A stretch of 64,000 bases of DNA from Mycolicibacterium arabiense. Its GTDB lineage: Bacteria > Actinomycetota > Actinomycetes > Mycobacteriales > Mycobacteriaceae. Position 1 is the first letter of the stretch, and each line of letters begins with the position of its first letter. The notes below the pieces were generated by a model. The model searched no databases. It saw only the letters and a program-made list of their open reading frames with translations, and was not told where the DNA came from. The translations under genes were made by a program, and so were the position numbers. Positions 20,121 to 29,015 of the stretch are shown piece after piece. The stretch is from positions 1 to 64,000 of the forward strand of contig NZ_AP022593.1 of the NCBI RefSeq assembly GCF_010731815.2, given 5' to 3'.

Positions 20121-21235
20121 CGGACACCGTGGCGACTTCCTCGACGCCGGTGGTGGGCAAGCTGTCCACCCTCGACCGGTTCCTGCCGGTGTGGATCGGT
20201 ATCGCGATGGCCGCCGGGCTGCTGCTCGGACGATGGGTGCCGGGCATGAACGCGGCGCTCGACGGCGTACAGATCGACGGCATCTCGTTGCCGATCGCCC
20301 TTGGCTTGCTGATCATGATGTACCCGGTGTTGGCCAAGGTCCGCTACGACCGCCTCGACACCGTGACCGGGGACCGCAAGCTCCTGCTGAGTTCTCTGTT
20401 CTTGAACTGGGTGTTCGGGCCGGCGTTGATGTTCGCGCTGGCGTGGCTGATGCTGCCCGACCTGCCCGAATACCGTACCGGGCTGATCATCGTGGGCCTG
20501 GCCCGCTGTATCGCCATGGTCATCATCTGGAACGACCTGGCCTGCGGCGATCGTGAGGCCGCCGCGGTGCTGGTCGCGCTGAACTCGATCTTCCAGGTCG
20601 TCATGTTCGCCGTCCTGGGGTGGTTCTACCTGTCGGTCCTGCCCGGCTGGCTCGGCCTGGAGCAGACCACCATCGACACCTCGCCGTGGCAGATCGCCAA
20701 ATCGGTGCTCATCTTCCTGGGCATCCCGCTGCTGGCGGGCTATCTGTCGCGCCGGCTCGGCGAGAAGGCCAAGGGCCGCGACTGGTACGAATCGAAGTTC
20801 CTGCCCCGGATCGGCCCGTGGGCGCTCTACGGGCTGCTGTTCACCATCGTCATTCTCTTTGCGCTGCAGGGAGATCAGATCACCAGCAGACCCCTCGACG
20901 TCGTCCGCATCGCGCTACCGCTGCTGGTGTACTTCGCAATCATGTGGGGCGGCGGCTACTTGCTCGGTGCGGTCATCGGGCTGGGGTATGAGCGCACCAC
21001 CACGCTTGCCTTCACTGCTGCGGGCAACAACTTCGAATTGGCCATCGCCGTCGCCATCGCAACTTACGGAGCTACTTCGGGCCAGGCGCTCGCGGGTGTC
21101 GTCGGCCCACTGATCGAGGTGCCCGTGCTGGTCGCCCTGGTCTACGTCTCGCTGGCGCTGCGCCGCCGCTTCGCCGACCACACCTCTGTGCCGGCGTCAG
21201 CAGCCGACCGGCCATCCGCGACGAAGGAGTCCTGA
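20117..21235 (+). CDS. acr3: Acr3-type arsenite efflux transporter
   Basis: 372 residues with ten predicted membrane helices, normal for Acr3 (BASS superfamily). The signature LARCIAMVIIWNDLACGD contains the essential Cys of the family, and TAAGNNFELAIAVAIA is the second conserved helix. It exports As(III), and probably Sb(III), using the proton gradient. It overlaps arsR by 4 bp and is followed after 2 bp by arsC. The frame is intact. Confidence 0.93.
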   Translation: MTDTVATSSTPVVGKLSTLDRFLPVWIGIAMAAGLLLGRWVPGMNAALDGVQIDGISLPIALGLLIMMYPVLAKVRYDRLDTVTGDRKLLLSSLFLNWVFGPALMFALAWLMLPDLPEYRTGLIIVGLARCIAMVIIWNDLACGDREAAAVLVALNSIFQVVMFAVLGWFYLSVLPGWLGLEQTTIDTSPWQIAKSVLIFLGIPLLAGYLSRRLGEKAKGRDWYESKFLPRIGPWALYGLLFTIVILFALQGDQITSRPLDVVRIALPLLVYFAIMWGGGYLLGAVIGLGYERTTTLAFTAAGNNFELAIAVAIATYGATSGQALAGVVGPLIEVPVLVALVYVSLALRRRFADHTSVPASAADRPSATKES

Positions 21236-21237
21236 CC

Positions 21238-21909
21238 ATGAACGACAGCCCATCTGCCCTGCGCCCCCACCGCGACCTTTCCATAGATCAACAACACGCC
21301 CTGAAGACCGCGGCCACCCGCCTGGAGCGCGACTTCGCAGACAGTTTCGGCGTCGAGACGATCGAACAGTTCCTGCACACTTCCTACGACCAGTTCGCCG
21401 GGCGCGCCACCGTTTCCAACTTCCTGCCCCTGCTGGCCGAACGATTCGCGCGCCAACGCCTGCACGCCTTGGCCCGAGTCGAAGGCAAGATCACCGACGG
21501 AAAGCCCACGGTGCTGTTCCTGTGCACCCACAACGCCGGTCGTTCCCAAATGGCGCTGGGCTTCTTCACCCACTTCGCCGGTGACGACGCGGTGGCCTGG
21601 TCGGGTGGCTCCGAGCCCGGTGACCGCATCAACCCCTCCGCTGTGGCGGCGATGTCCGAGGTCGGCATCGACATCACCGGTGAATTCCCCAAGCCCTGGA
21701 CCGACGAAATCGTTCAGGCCGCCGACGTGGTGATCACCATGGGCTGCGGGGACGCCTGCCCGATCTTCCCCGGCAAGCGCTACGAGAACTGGGACCTGCC
21801 CGATCCCAAGGGTCAGGACGTCGACGCGGTTCGCCCGATCCGAGATGACATCGAAGAGCGCGTCCGCCGACTGTTGGCCGAACTCCACGTCACAGCCCGG
21901 CAGAACTGA
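21238..21909 (+). CDS. arsC: Arsenate reductase, LMW-phosphatase type with N-terminal helical domain
   Basis: 223 residues. The first 80 form a helical extension seen in actinobacterial ArsC. The rest is a low-molecular-weight phosphatase fold with the active-site loop FLCTHNAGRSQMA and, later, GCGDACPIFPG and WDLPDP. Reduction is probably coupled to mycothiol or thioredoxin; the sequence cannot decide. Second enzyme step of the ars operon: As(V) to As(III) for Acr3. Confidence 0.88.
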   Translation: MNDSPSALRPHRDLSIDQQHALKTAATRLERDFADSFGVETIEQFLHTSYDQFAGRATVSNFLPLLAERFARQRLHALARVEGKITDGKPTVLFLCTHNAGRSQMALGFFTHFAGDDAVAWSGGSEPGDRINPSAVAAMSEVGIDITGEFPKPWTDEIVQAADVVITMGCGDACPIFPGKRYENWDLPDPKGQDVDAVRPIRDDIEERVRRLLAELHVTARQN

Positions 21910-21920
21910 GCAGGAACCCC

Positions 21921-22346
21921 ATGACCGACCCGTCGACACCGTCGGTGCTATTCGTCTGCGTCAAGAACGGCGGCAAGTCACAGATGGCCGCCGGGCTCAT
22001 GCGCCAGCTCGCCGGTGACACCGTGAACGGGCATTCGGCCAGCACCAGACCCGGTGGCGCAATCAATGATCTGTCAGCCCAGGCGCTGCTGGAAGTGGGT
22101 TTCGACATCACCGGTGAGCAACCCAAGCTGATCGATCTGGAACTGGCCCGCGACGTCGATCTGGTGGTCACCCTGGGCCGGGAAGCGCAGCTCGATGCGT
22201 TGCCCGGAACGCGGGTGGAGAACTGGGACACCGACGAACCCTCTGAGCGCGGGATCGACGGCCTCGAACGCATGCGCCTGGTCCGAGACGACATCACCGC
22301 CCGCGTGCAACGCCTGCACACCACGCTCACCGACGCCACTGCCTGA
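21921..22346 (+). CDS. arsC: Second arsenate reductase-like protein (ArsC)
   Basis: 141 residues of LMW-phosphatase fold. The P-loop is FVCVKNGGKSQMAAG, with Lys in place of the usual Arg near the end of the loop, as in mycothiol-dependent actinobacterial reductases. VENWDTDEPSERG follows. It lacks the N-terminal helical domain of the preceding paralog. Good RBS (AGGA). The two reductases may use different thiols. Confidence 0.82.
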   Translation: MTDPSTPSVLFVCVKNGGKSQMAAGLMRQLAGDTVNGHSASTRPGGAINDLSAQALLEVGFDITGEQPKLIDLELARDVDLVVTLGREAQLDALPGTRVENWDTDEPSERGIDGLERMRLVRDDITARVQRLHTTLTDATA

Positions 22347-22425
22347 CACCTACCTACCCCGCTGACTTTCACGCTGCAGCGCTGCAGCACGCCCTTCCCG
22401 CTCGATACACCGAGGAGACTTCGTC

Positions 22426-23835
22426 ATGCCCGCACGCCATATAGTCGCCATCGGCGGCAGTGACGCCGGAATCAGCGCTGCTCTGCGCATCCGTGAACTC
22501 GACCCCAGCACCGAGGTCACCGTGGTCGTCGCCGACGCCTACCCCAACTTCTCCATCTGCGGCATCCCCTACTACGTCTCCGGGGAGGTCAGGCACTGGA
22601 CCAACCTCGCCCACCGCACCGCCGACGACCTGGCCGCCACCGGCATGCGAGTGCTCACCGATGCCCGCGCCACCGCCATCAACGTCGCCGAGCACACCCT
22701 CGACGTCCTCGACCCCACCGGGGCGCCCACTGAATTGTCCTATGACGCCCTGATCGTGGGCACCGGCGCGGTCAGCGCCCGCCCGCCGATCGACGGCCTC
22801 ACCGGACCCGACGCCCTCGGCCCCGAAGATGGTGTGCACCTGCTGCATTCGATGGGCGACACCTTCGCCGTCATGGACTCCCTGCAACAGCGCGACCCCA
22901 AGACTGCGGTCATCATCGGCGCCGGGTATATCGGCTTGGAGATGGCCGAAGGCCTTACCACCCGCGGTATCGCCGTCACCCAGATCGAAGCGCTGCCCGA
23001 AGTGCTGCCGACCGTCGACCCAGAACTCGGCGCCCTCATCCACGACGAACTGAAACGCCACGGCGTACAGGTCCTCACCAACACCACTGTCTCCGCCGTC
23101 ACCCGCAGCAGTACCGGCGCGCTCACGGTGTCCGCGATCCGTGGCGGTGAAACTCTGCAGCAGACTGTCGATTTCGTGCTCGTCGTGGTCGGGGTGCGAC
23201 CGGACGCGGAGCTGGCCGCCGATGCCGGCGCCGAACTCGGGATGAAGGGAGCGATGGCCGTCGATGAGACGATGCGCACAAATCTGCCGGATGTGTTCGC
23301 CGCCGGGGACTGCGTGCACACCCATCACCGCCTGCTCGGCGTGACGTGGTTGCCGCTGGGTACCACTGCGCATAAGCAGGGCCGCGTCGCCGGGGAGAAC
23401 GCACTCGGCGGAAACGCCCGCTTCGCAGGCAGCCTCGGCACCCAGGTCGTCAAGGTCTTCGACCTCGTGGCCGCCCGCACCGGAGTGCGCGACCACGAAG
23501 TACTCACCGCAGACCGCGGCTGGACACCGGTCACCACCGCGGCCACACCGGATGACCACAAGGCCTACTACCCGGGCGCCACCCCCATCCACATCCGGAT
23601 CACCGGCGACGAACGCACCGGCCGGCTGCTGGGCGCCCAGCTCGTCGGACACCGCAGCGCGGAGGTCTCCAAACGGGTCGACACCTACGCCGCCGCCCTG
23701 TTCCACGAGATGAGCGTCGAGGGCTTCTCCGAGCTGGACCTGTCCTACACCCCACCGCTGGGATCGCCCTGGGACGCGACGCAAATGGCCACCCAGACCT
23801 GGGCCCGCCAGCTCCGGGCGAAGGCATTCAGCTGA
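22426..23835 (+). CDS. CoA-disulfide reductase-family flavoprotein of the ars operon
   Basis: 469 residues. FAD-binding IGGSDAGISAA at the start, NAD(P)-binding VIIGAGYIGLEMAEG in the middle, FAD-binding NLPDVFAAGDC after, and a C-terminal dimerisation domain. The redox Cys is in FSICGIPYYVSG, as in CoA-disulfide reductases and NADH peroxidase/oxidases. In an ars operon it may recycle the thiol used by ArsC or detoxify metalloid-stress oxidants. Substrate uncertain. Confidence 0.8.
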   Translation: MPARHIVAIGGSDAGISAALRIRELDPSTEVTVVVADAYPNFSICGIPYYVSGEVRHWTNLAHRTADDLAATGMRVLTDARATAINVAEHTLDVLDPTGAPTELSYDALIVGTGAVSARPPIDGLTGPDALGPEDGVHLLHSMGDTFAVMDSLQQRDPKTAVIIGAGYIGLEMAEGLTTRGIAVTQIEALPEVLPTVDPELGALIHDELKRHGVQVLTNTTVSAVTRSSTGALTVSAIRGGETLQQTVDFVLVVVGVRPDAELAADAGAELGMKGAMAVDETMRTNLPDVFAAGDCVHTHHRLLGVTWLPLGTTAHKQGRVAGENALGGNARFAGSLGTQVVKVFDLVAARTGVRDHEVLTADRGWTPVTTAATPDDHKAYYPGATPIHIRITGDERTGRLLGAQLVGHRSAEVSKRVDTYAAALFHEMSVEGFSELDLSYTPPLGSPWDATQMATQTWARQLRAKAFS

Positions 23836-23870
23836 CCCATCGGCGCTGACTGGTACCGCGCTAGTTTCCA

Positions 23871-24203
23871 TCAGACGCCGCGAGGGGCGTACATGATGAC
23901 GGCGACCCCGAGCAGGCAGACGATAGCGCCCGTGACGTCCCACCGGTCGGGTCGAAACCCATCCAGGGCCATGCCCCAAAGCAGGGAGCCGGCGACGAAC
24001 ACCCCGCCGTACGCGGCCAATATGCGGCCAAAGTGGGCGTCGGGTTGCAGGGTGGCGACGAACCCGTACGCGCCGAGCGCGATGACACCAAGGCCGACCC
24101 AGATCCAGCCGCGATGTTCGCGCACGCCCTGCCACACCAGCCAGGCGCCGCCGATCTCGAAGAGGGCCGCAACGACGAACAGCGCAACTGATTTGACGAC
24201 CAT
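23871..24203 (-). CDS. UPF0060/YnfA-family small membrane protein
   Basis: 110 residues with four membrane helices ([74 protein letters not shown]). This is the YnfA pattern, related to small multidrug exporters. ATG at 24203 shares one base with the merR stop (TGATG), so it is coupled to merR. A role in efflux of the MerR ligand is inference. Confidence 0.8.
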   Translation of the reverse strand: MVVKSVALFVVAALFEIGGAWLVWQGVREHRGWIWVGLGVIALGAYGFVATLQPDAHFGRILAAYGGVFVAGSLLWGMALDGFRPDRWDVTGAIVCLLGVAVIMYAPRGV

Positions 24204-24945
24204 CAAGAGAGTGACTCCTTGGTGGCGACGCCGGACAGATCGGCGATCAGCGACTGGGCGTCCGCGGGGCCGGCGACGGACAGTTCGATGTGCGTGCTCA
24301 CTTGACGGTGAACTGCAGAAATGAGCAGCATGACTGCTCGGCGACGATTACATCGGTCAGCGCGGCGGATTGGGCGAGGGCAAGAGTCGCAACGAATCCG
24401 TCGGCCGTCGGGGTTACGCGCGTGTCGGCCAGCATCTCGTGCCAAGTCGCGAGCCGGTCGCGATACTCTTGGCCGCCGAGAGAACAGGACGTCGGCGTCG
24501 GGATGTCGACAAGCGGCAGCACAGTGGCGGGTTTGTGCTGATCGAGCAGGAACGCGCAGTTCGGGTCGCAGCGGTGGTCACGGTCGGGCAGCTCGTCGAG
24601 ACGAAATTGCGCGTCCGCCAATTGGTCCCGCAGTGACTCCAGTTCAGTGATGGTGGCGTTGGTTTCCGCGAGCCGCTCACGGAGCAGCGGCCGTAACTGC
24701 TGTTTCACGGCGCGGCAGGCATCGGACTGCCAGACCGTGAGCAGATCGGCAATGGCCGGCAATGACAGCCGCAACCGTTTGGCTGCCTCGATGAACATCA
24801 GCCGCTCACGGGCTCTCTCGTCGTAGACGCGGTAACCAGCCGCGGTCCGCTCTGCCGGAAGCAGGCCGAGTTGACCGTAGTACCGCAGCGTGGAAGCGGG
24901 CACCCCGCTCCGGCGAGACAGCTCCGAGATCCGCATCGTGATCAT
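24203..24945 (-). pseudogene. MerR-family metal-type regulator, C-terminal frameshift
   Basis: The N-terminal 70 residues are the MerR winged helix (ISELSRRSGVPASTLRYYGQLGLL). A dimerisation helix follows, then CDPNCAFLL and a C-terminal segment with [12 protein letters not shown]. The first frame stops at 24298, but continuing in the next frame gives a tail ending [12 protein letters not shown] that matches this regulator family, whose CC-F-F motif is followed by an alpha/beta tail. The full protein would be about 247 residues. The Cys sites suggest a soft-metal ligand. Confidence 0.7.
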
Positions 24946-24958
24946 ATCCCGACGGTAA

Positions 24959-24984
24959 ACCTTCAAGCCGACTCGAAGGTCAAG
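24959..24984 (-). promoter_or_regulatory. MerR-type operator/promoter
   Basis: Dyad ACCTTC / GAAGGT with 10-bp spacer lies just upstream of merR. On the minus strand TTGACC is a good -35 element, and the dyad fills a long (about 19-20 bp) spacer to a weak -10, the layout MerR activators need. It should drive merR and the ynfA-like gene. Confidence 0.65.
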
Positions 24985-25090
24985 CCAGGAATTGAGTGGC
25001 TCTGCAGCGCAAGGCCGATCGAGGAGTGTTGCGCCGGGAATTAATGTTGTTGGGGTGAGAGACGCACCGGCCGCAATGTGCGTGGGTGGT

Positions 25091-25318
25091 GTCGGCGGGC
25101 ACCACGACCTTCGTACCTGTGTGTGCCACCCCGTCCCCATCGATGACCGTCAATGGCGTTGCAGTGGTGGTGACTTGCACGGCGTGGTGGGCGTGGGTGT
25201 CGGTGGAGCCGATAGACCCGGCGAACGCGAGCACTCCCGGCCGCAGGAGTGCCGCACCACCCCAGCGCGGCGGGGCGCCGCTGTCGCCCGCGGAGCTATT
25301 CCGGTGAGGGTGGCTCAT
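25091..25318 (-). pseudogene. Truncated AraC-family regulator, N-terminal cupin only
   Basis: The first 75 residues match the start of the AraC regulator at 8024-8800 closely (WGGAALLRPGVLAFAGSIG, then HAHHAVQV and GTKVVVPAD). Similarity ends at about 25091 and the frame runs into unrelated sequence. The helix-turn-helix half is missing. It is a remnant of a duplicated regulator, cut near the MerR promoter. Confidence 0.75.
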
Positions 25319-25895
25319 CGTTCGGGATGTTGTTGCGTCGGTGTCGCCGAGATTGCCAGAACGCGATGAGCCCTCCCAAGGTCAGACCTATCACCGCCGC
25401 GGTGAGGACGGAGGTCTTGGTGTCCGAGCCGAGTGGGCCGCTGGCGGTGGGCGCGGTGGTCGTGGGCGAGGCCGCGGTGCTCGTTGGCGATGGGCTGGTC
25501 GGGGGTGCGGCGGCCCCGGGGGTTGGGGCGACGGTGAAGGTGAAGGATCCCGACACGGGGTGGCCGTCTTTGGACACCACGCGGTAGCCGACGGTGTAGT
25601 CGCCGGCGCCGGGTAGGTCGGGGCTCACGGCGGCACGCACTAGGCGACCGGTCACCTGCGCGGGGCCATCGGCCCAGTTGCGATCATCGCTGCCGCCGAT
25701 GACGACAGTGGCGAAGGCCGTGTTGATGTCTTCGGTGAAGGTCAAGGTGACGGCCGCAGGCGCAGACTCGGTCGTCGCACCTGCGGCAGGGTCCGAGCCG
25801 ATCAACGCGGTGTGCGCGGCGGCGTTACCGGCTGCGCACGTCAGTCCCACCAAAGCGGCAAGGAGCGCCACTATCGTTCGTGCAACGGTGTTCAC
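25296..25895 (-). CDS. CopC-domain copper resistance protein with membrane anchor
   Basis: 199 residues: a signal peptide ending near AAGNAAA, a CopC domain starting with the N-terminal His (AHTALIGSDPAAG) and ending SKDGHPVSGSFTFTV, a Pro/Thr/Ser-rich linker, and one C-terminal helix (VLTAAVIGLTLGGLIAFW) with a basic tail. The mature N-terminal His and the HP pair are typical copper ligands. It binds copper outside the membrane. Overlaps the AraC remnant's 5' end by about 20 bp. Confidence 0.85.
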   Translation of the reverse strand: MNTVARTIVALLAALVGLTCAAGNAAAHTALIGSDPAAGATTESAPAAVTLTFTEDINTAFATVVIGGSDDRNWADGPAQVTGRLVRAAVSPDLPGAGDYTVGYRVVSKDGHPVSGSFTFTVAPTPGAAAPPTSPSPTSTAASPTTTAPTASGPLGSDTKTSVLTAAVIGLTLGGLIAFWQSRRHRRNNIPNDEPPSPE

Positions 25896-25946
25896 AGTTG
25901 CCGACCTCCTCTCGTACAGCGTGTCTGATTCGTGGTCACGATGCCG

Positions 25947-26771
25947 CTATCTCGGTGCCAGCAGGATGCGGCTGAGCGTTGTGGTGGTGGCCACGCCGTC
26001 GTCGTAGCCGCCCTCGTCGCCGAGTGCATTCATGATGGCCAGTGTGTAGCGCTGCTGCGGGCCCGCGAAGCCCACGGTGTTGACGACCCATCCGCCCTGC
26101 TCCTGTGACCACCCGTTCTTGTTCCCCGGTGCCATCGAGGCACCGGCGCCCCATACTCCCCACTGCTGCTGGCCGTCGACACGCTGCATTTCGGCCGACA
26201 CGGCGGTCGCGTCCGCTGGCGTGAGGCCGGTCAGCACGTAATTCATCAGGCCGTCGAAGTCGTCAGCGGTGCCCTTCTGAAATCCCCAGCAGGGGTACAC
26301 GTCGCCGAATCCGGACTGGGGGCGGACGTTGGGCATGCCGTAGCGCGCGAGGTTGGCATTGAACGCGCCATCGGTTCCGCCGTATCGCGACCACAAGGAG
26401 TCGGCTGCCTCGTTGTCGGATGTTCGCAGCATGGCGACCATCAAGCGCAGGTCGGCATCGCCGAGCCGAATAGATCCTGCCCGCTCGCGGGTCAGCAGGT
26501 CGGCGACCATCGCCAGCTTGATCGTCGAGGCCGTCCAGATCGGGGTGCCGGCATGGGCATTGCGGTACTTGGCCCCGGTCACGCGGTCGCGGAGCACGAA
26601 GCCGATCGTGCCGGGCCGGGTCGCCACATAGCGTTCGGCCTCGGCGATGCGCTCGCGCAAATCACACCCGACGTCATTGATCCCGCAGGCCGCGGCGGTC
26701 GGTGGCGCAAGGACCAGACCGGAGAGCAGCGCACACAGGCACGCGAGCACCGCCCACAGTCGTGAATGCAT
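25947..26771 (-). CDS. Secreted class A beta-lactamase-like serine hydrolase
   Basis: 274 residues with a signal peptide (LWAVLACLCALLSGLVLAPPTAAA). The penicilloyl-serine motifs are STIK (catalytic Ser/Lys), SDN (SDNEAAD), and KNG in place of KTG (GNKNGWSQ). The glutamate of true class A enzymes is not evident, so a peptidase or cell-wall role is as likely as beta-lactam hydrolysis. Its promoter carries a CTACGT direct repeat. Confidence 0.75.
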   Translation of the reverse strand: MHSRLWAVLACLCALLSGLVLAPPTAAACGINDVGCDLRERIAEAERYVATRPGTIGFVLRDRVTGAKYRNAHAGTPIWTASTIKLAMVADLLTRERAGSIRLGDADLRLMVAMLRTSDNEAADSLWSRYGGTDGAFNANLARYGMPNVRPQSGFGDVYPCWGFQKGTADDFDGLMNYVLTGLTPADATAVSAEMQRVDGQQQWGVWGAGASMAPGNKNGWSQEQGGWVVNTVGFAGPQQRYTLAIMNALGDEGGYDDGVATTTTLSRILLAPR

Positions 26772-26841
26772 AGCTTATGAGCCCCTTTTCGATTGCGTGA
26801 ACGTCCGCTCGTTCGCGGGGTGCCGCCTGCCTCAGCGCCAT

Positions 26842-26860
26842 CTACGTCCTTGCTACGTAG
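26842..26860. promoter_or_regulatory. CTACGT direct repeat upstream of the serine hydrolase
   Basis: CTACGT-CCTTG-CTACGTAG (26842-26860) is a direct repeat with an 11-bp period, the spacing used by OmpR-family regulators. The same octamer is found near the OmpR-type gene at 10131. The repeat lies about 70 bp before the start codon. Confidence 0.45.
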
Positions 26861-26942
26861 ATAGGTGTACCACCTCGAGTCGTGAGGTCGGACTTCATGG
26901 GCGTCACGCCGCGGACGAACAATCAGCGTTGAATGCTGTCGC

Positions 26943-27311
26943 TCACGGCGACAACTGCGCGGCGAGGTCGCTGGGAATGGGCATTGCAGTCATCAAGCCG
27001 GCATCGACCCGACCGGTGTTTCCGGGTGGGTAGCGACCACTAATCGAACCTGGCGCGGCGACGATCAGCCTGACCACCTGGCCAAGTGCCTCGCGGCGGT
27101 TCCGCTCGCGCAGCGCCATCACCAGCATCGCCGCGTGATTACACGTGTGTAGCCACGGATCTGGTTGCGACACTATGTGGGCCCGCTCTAGATGCCTCCA
27201 CCGTTGGTCCGCAGTCGACGCGGTCTTCGCGGCGGCCATCTCCCGGCGGTACAAATCGCGAGTATGGAGTTCGAGACGTGCGCCCTCCATCAGTCCTCGC
27301 AGCAATCGCAA
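26943..27311 (-). CDS. DUF3703-family protein
   Basis: 122 residues. The conserved core reads WRHLERAHIVSQPDPWLHTCNHAAML, then LGQVVRLIVAAPGS and PPGNTGRVD, which is the DUF3703 pattern. The function is unknown; such genes often follow metal efflux genes. It overlaps the CDF gene end by 22 bp and is third in cmtR-CDF-DUF3703. Confidence 0.75.
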   Translation of the reverse strand: MRLLRGLMEGARLELHTRDLYRREMAAAKTASTADQRWRHLERAHIVSQPDPWLHTCNHAAMLVMALRERNRREALGQVVRLIVAAPGSISGRYPPGNTGRVDAGLMTAMPIPSDLAAQLSP

Positions 27312-27990
27312 TCGTGCGTCGAGGCGGCCTTAGTCGTGGCCATCATCGGCGCGGGGCAGCAGGTTCGACCTCGCCACGCTTCCAAGCCTTCCCGCACTGC
27401 AACTCCCGCGATGACCAGCGCGGCGATCGGGTCGGCCCAGGACCATCCGAGCACGCTGTTGAGCAGCAGTCCGACCAGAAGCACCCCGGACAAATACGTG
27501 CACAGCAGCGTTTGCTTGGAATCGGCGACAGCCGAGACAGCGATCCCAGTTCCCGCCCAGCGCGGCGCTGTGCCCAGGACAAGACGGGCATGATGGCCAG
27601 GCTGACGGCCGCCAGGACGATCCCGATCGTCGAATGGCGAGCTTCGCCGAAACCGAACAGCGCTCGAACCGCGTCCACGGTGACGTAGGCGGCGAGGGCG
27701 AAGAAGGAGAACGCAATGACCCGCAGCGCCGCCTTCTCGCGTGACTCCGGGTCCTTGCCGGCGAACTGCCATGCCACCGCGGCCGCCGAGGAGACTTCGA
27801 TGACGGAGTCGAGGCCGAAGCCCACCAGCGCCGTGGAGGACACGCGCGCGCCCTCCGTCAGAGCGATTGTCGCCTCGACGACGTTGTAGCTGATGGTGGC
27901 GGCGACGAACCACCGGATGCGGCGGGACAGCAGCTGGCGGCGTTCGTCCGAAACGGCCGGCCTTGCAGAGGGAAGTCCGAGGTCACTCAT
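27290..27990 (-). pseudogene. Cation diffusion facilitator-type transporter, one frameshift
   Basis: About 233 residues. Five to six helices are visible (WFVAATISYNVVEATIAL, then the metal-site region ALVGFGLDSVIEVSSA, and later YVTVDAVRALF and LLVGLLLNSVLGW with ADPIAAL). Asp residues in both positions suit the CDF transport site. The Cys/His-rich tail ends HDCDCCED. The frame breaks near 27545. ATG 27990 shares one base with the cmtR2 stop. Confidence 0.75.
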
Positions 27991-28319
27991 CAGCAGCACC
28001 CGTCATCGTCGCTCGCAGCGCAGCAAGCGGGGTCCACTGCCAGGACCAGGCCGGTCAGATCGTCGAGGGCGTGGCCGATGCGTGGGTCGGCGAGTTCGTA
28101 TCGCGCCCGCCGACCCTCCGGAACCGCGACCACCAAGCCGCACCCACGAAGGCACGCCAAATGGTTCGACACGATCTGGCGCGACACACCGATGTCGTCG
28201 GCGAGGTCAGACGGATATTGAGCCCCATCCCGCAGGGTCAACAGGATTTGCGTGCGCGTCGGATCGGACAAGGCGTAGCCGAACCGCACCAGAGCGTCAC
28301 GTCGAACGAGTGTCTCCAT
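27990..28319 (-). CDS. cmtR: Second CmtR-type ArsR-SmtB metal sensor
   Basis: 109 residues. SNHLACLRGCGLVV gives Cys56 and Cys60, as in M. tuberculosis CmtR Cys57/Cys61, and Cys-rich ends (DPACCAA, DDDGCC) supply further ligands. It is closer to M. tuberculosis CmtR than the copy at 3543. It leads the cmtR-CDF-DUF3703 operon and has a clear palindrome upstream. Expected inducer: Cd or Pb. Confidence 0.87.
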   Translation of the reverse strand: METLVRRDALVRFGYALSDPTRTQILLTLRDGAQYPSDLADDIGVSRQIVSNHLACLRGCGLVVAVPEGRRARYELADPRIGHALDDLTGLVLAVDPACCAASDDDGCC

Positions 28320-28328
28320 GAACCTGAC

Positions 28329-28348
28329 AATACAGCGCGATCTGTATT
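28329..28348. promoter_or_regulatory. Operator palindrome of the second cmtR
   Basis: AATACAG / CTGTATT with a 6-bp spacer, 10 bp upstream of the cmtR2 start. It overlaps the 3' end of the methyltransferase gene. A strong ArsR/SmtB-family operator candidate. Confidence 0.65.
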
Positions 28349-28962
28349 CAGGAAACCCTGTACGTTTGTCCGATGCGCGGAATGAAACGTCCCACCCGGC
28401 TGGCGTACTCGCGGTAGCGCTCTCCGTGCGTGCGACGCAAATACGGTTCCTCCACGACACGCACCTGCAGCTCGATCGACACCACCAAGAGCACGAACCC
28501 GGTAATTGCCAACGGATTTGGGGCCATCAGTGCCACACCGGCGCCGAAAACCAACATGGCGGTGAAGATGGGATTGCGCACCCACCCAAACACCCCACTG
28601 TCGACGAGCCGGGTGACCTCACCGTCGTCGACACCGATCCGCCACGAGTCGCCCATCGACTCTTGCGCCCAAAGTGTCCCCGCGATACCCACCACCGCAG
28701 CCAACGTCCCGAGCGCAGCGATCGCAGGGTGGTCGACCGCGGCCACCGGCGACAGTGAGCCGGCAAGTTGCAAGATCGGCGCGACGGCCCCCAACACGAT
28801 TGCCACCACGAAGCCCGCACCGGCGATCCACTCCAGCGATCCGGGCCGACCGTGGAAGCCACGCATGCCCGTGGATCCGGTGCGGCGCCACTGCCGGTAG
28901 CTTCGCCATCCGAACCCCGAGACGATGAACACTCCATAGAGCACCAATGCTGCCGTTGCCAT
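28348..28962 (-). CDS. Isoprenylcysteine carboxyl methyltransferase-family membrane protein
   Basis: 204 residues and five helices. The C-terminal signature is GVFGWVRNPIFTAML and later VVEEPYLRRTHGERYREYASRVGRFIP, matching ICMT/phospholipid methyltransferase-like proteins that use SAM at the membrane. Substrate unknown. It lies upstream of cmtR2 on the same strand and its stop falls in the cmtR2 operator. Homologs accompany metal-resistance genes in actinobacteria. Confidence 0.8.
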   Translation of the reverse strand: MATAALVLYGVFIVSGFGWRSYRQWRRTGSTGMRGFHGRPGSLEWIAGAGFVVAIVLGAVAPILQLAGSLSPVAAVDHPAIAALGTLAAVVGIAGTLWAQESMGDSWRIGVDDGEVTRLVDSGVFGWVRNPIFTAMLVFGAGVALMAPNPLAITGFVLLVVSIELQVRVVEEPYLRRTHGERYREYASRVGRFIPRIGQTYRVS

Positions 28963-29015
28963 TGCGGCCTCCTCAACTCGTGTCGTACCCGTTGTGAATC
29001 AAAGCTTTTGGATGA

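Noticed and set aside
22369..24135. 588-codon minus-strand frame opposite the flavoprotein gene
   Set aside because: Shadow frame; the plus-strand flavoprotein has clear FAD and NAD motifs.
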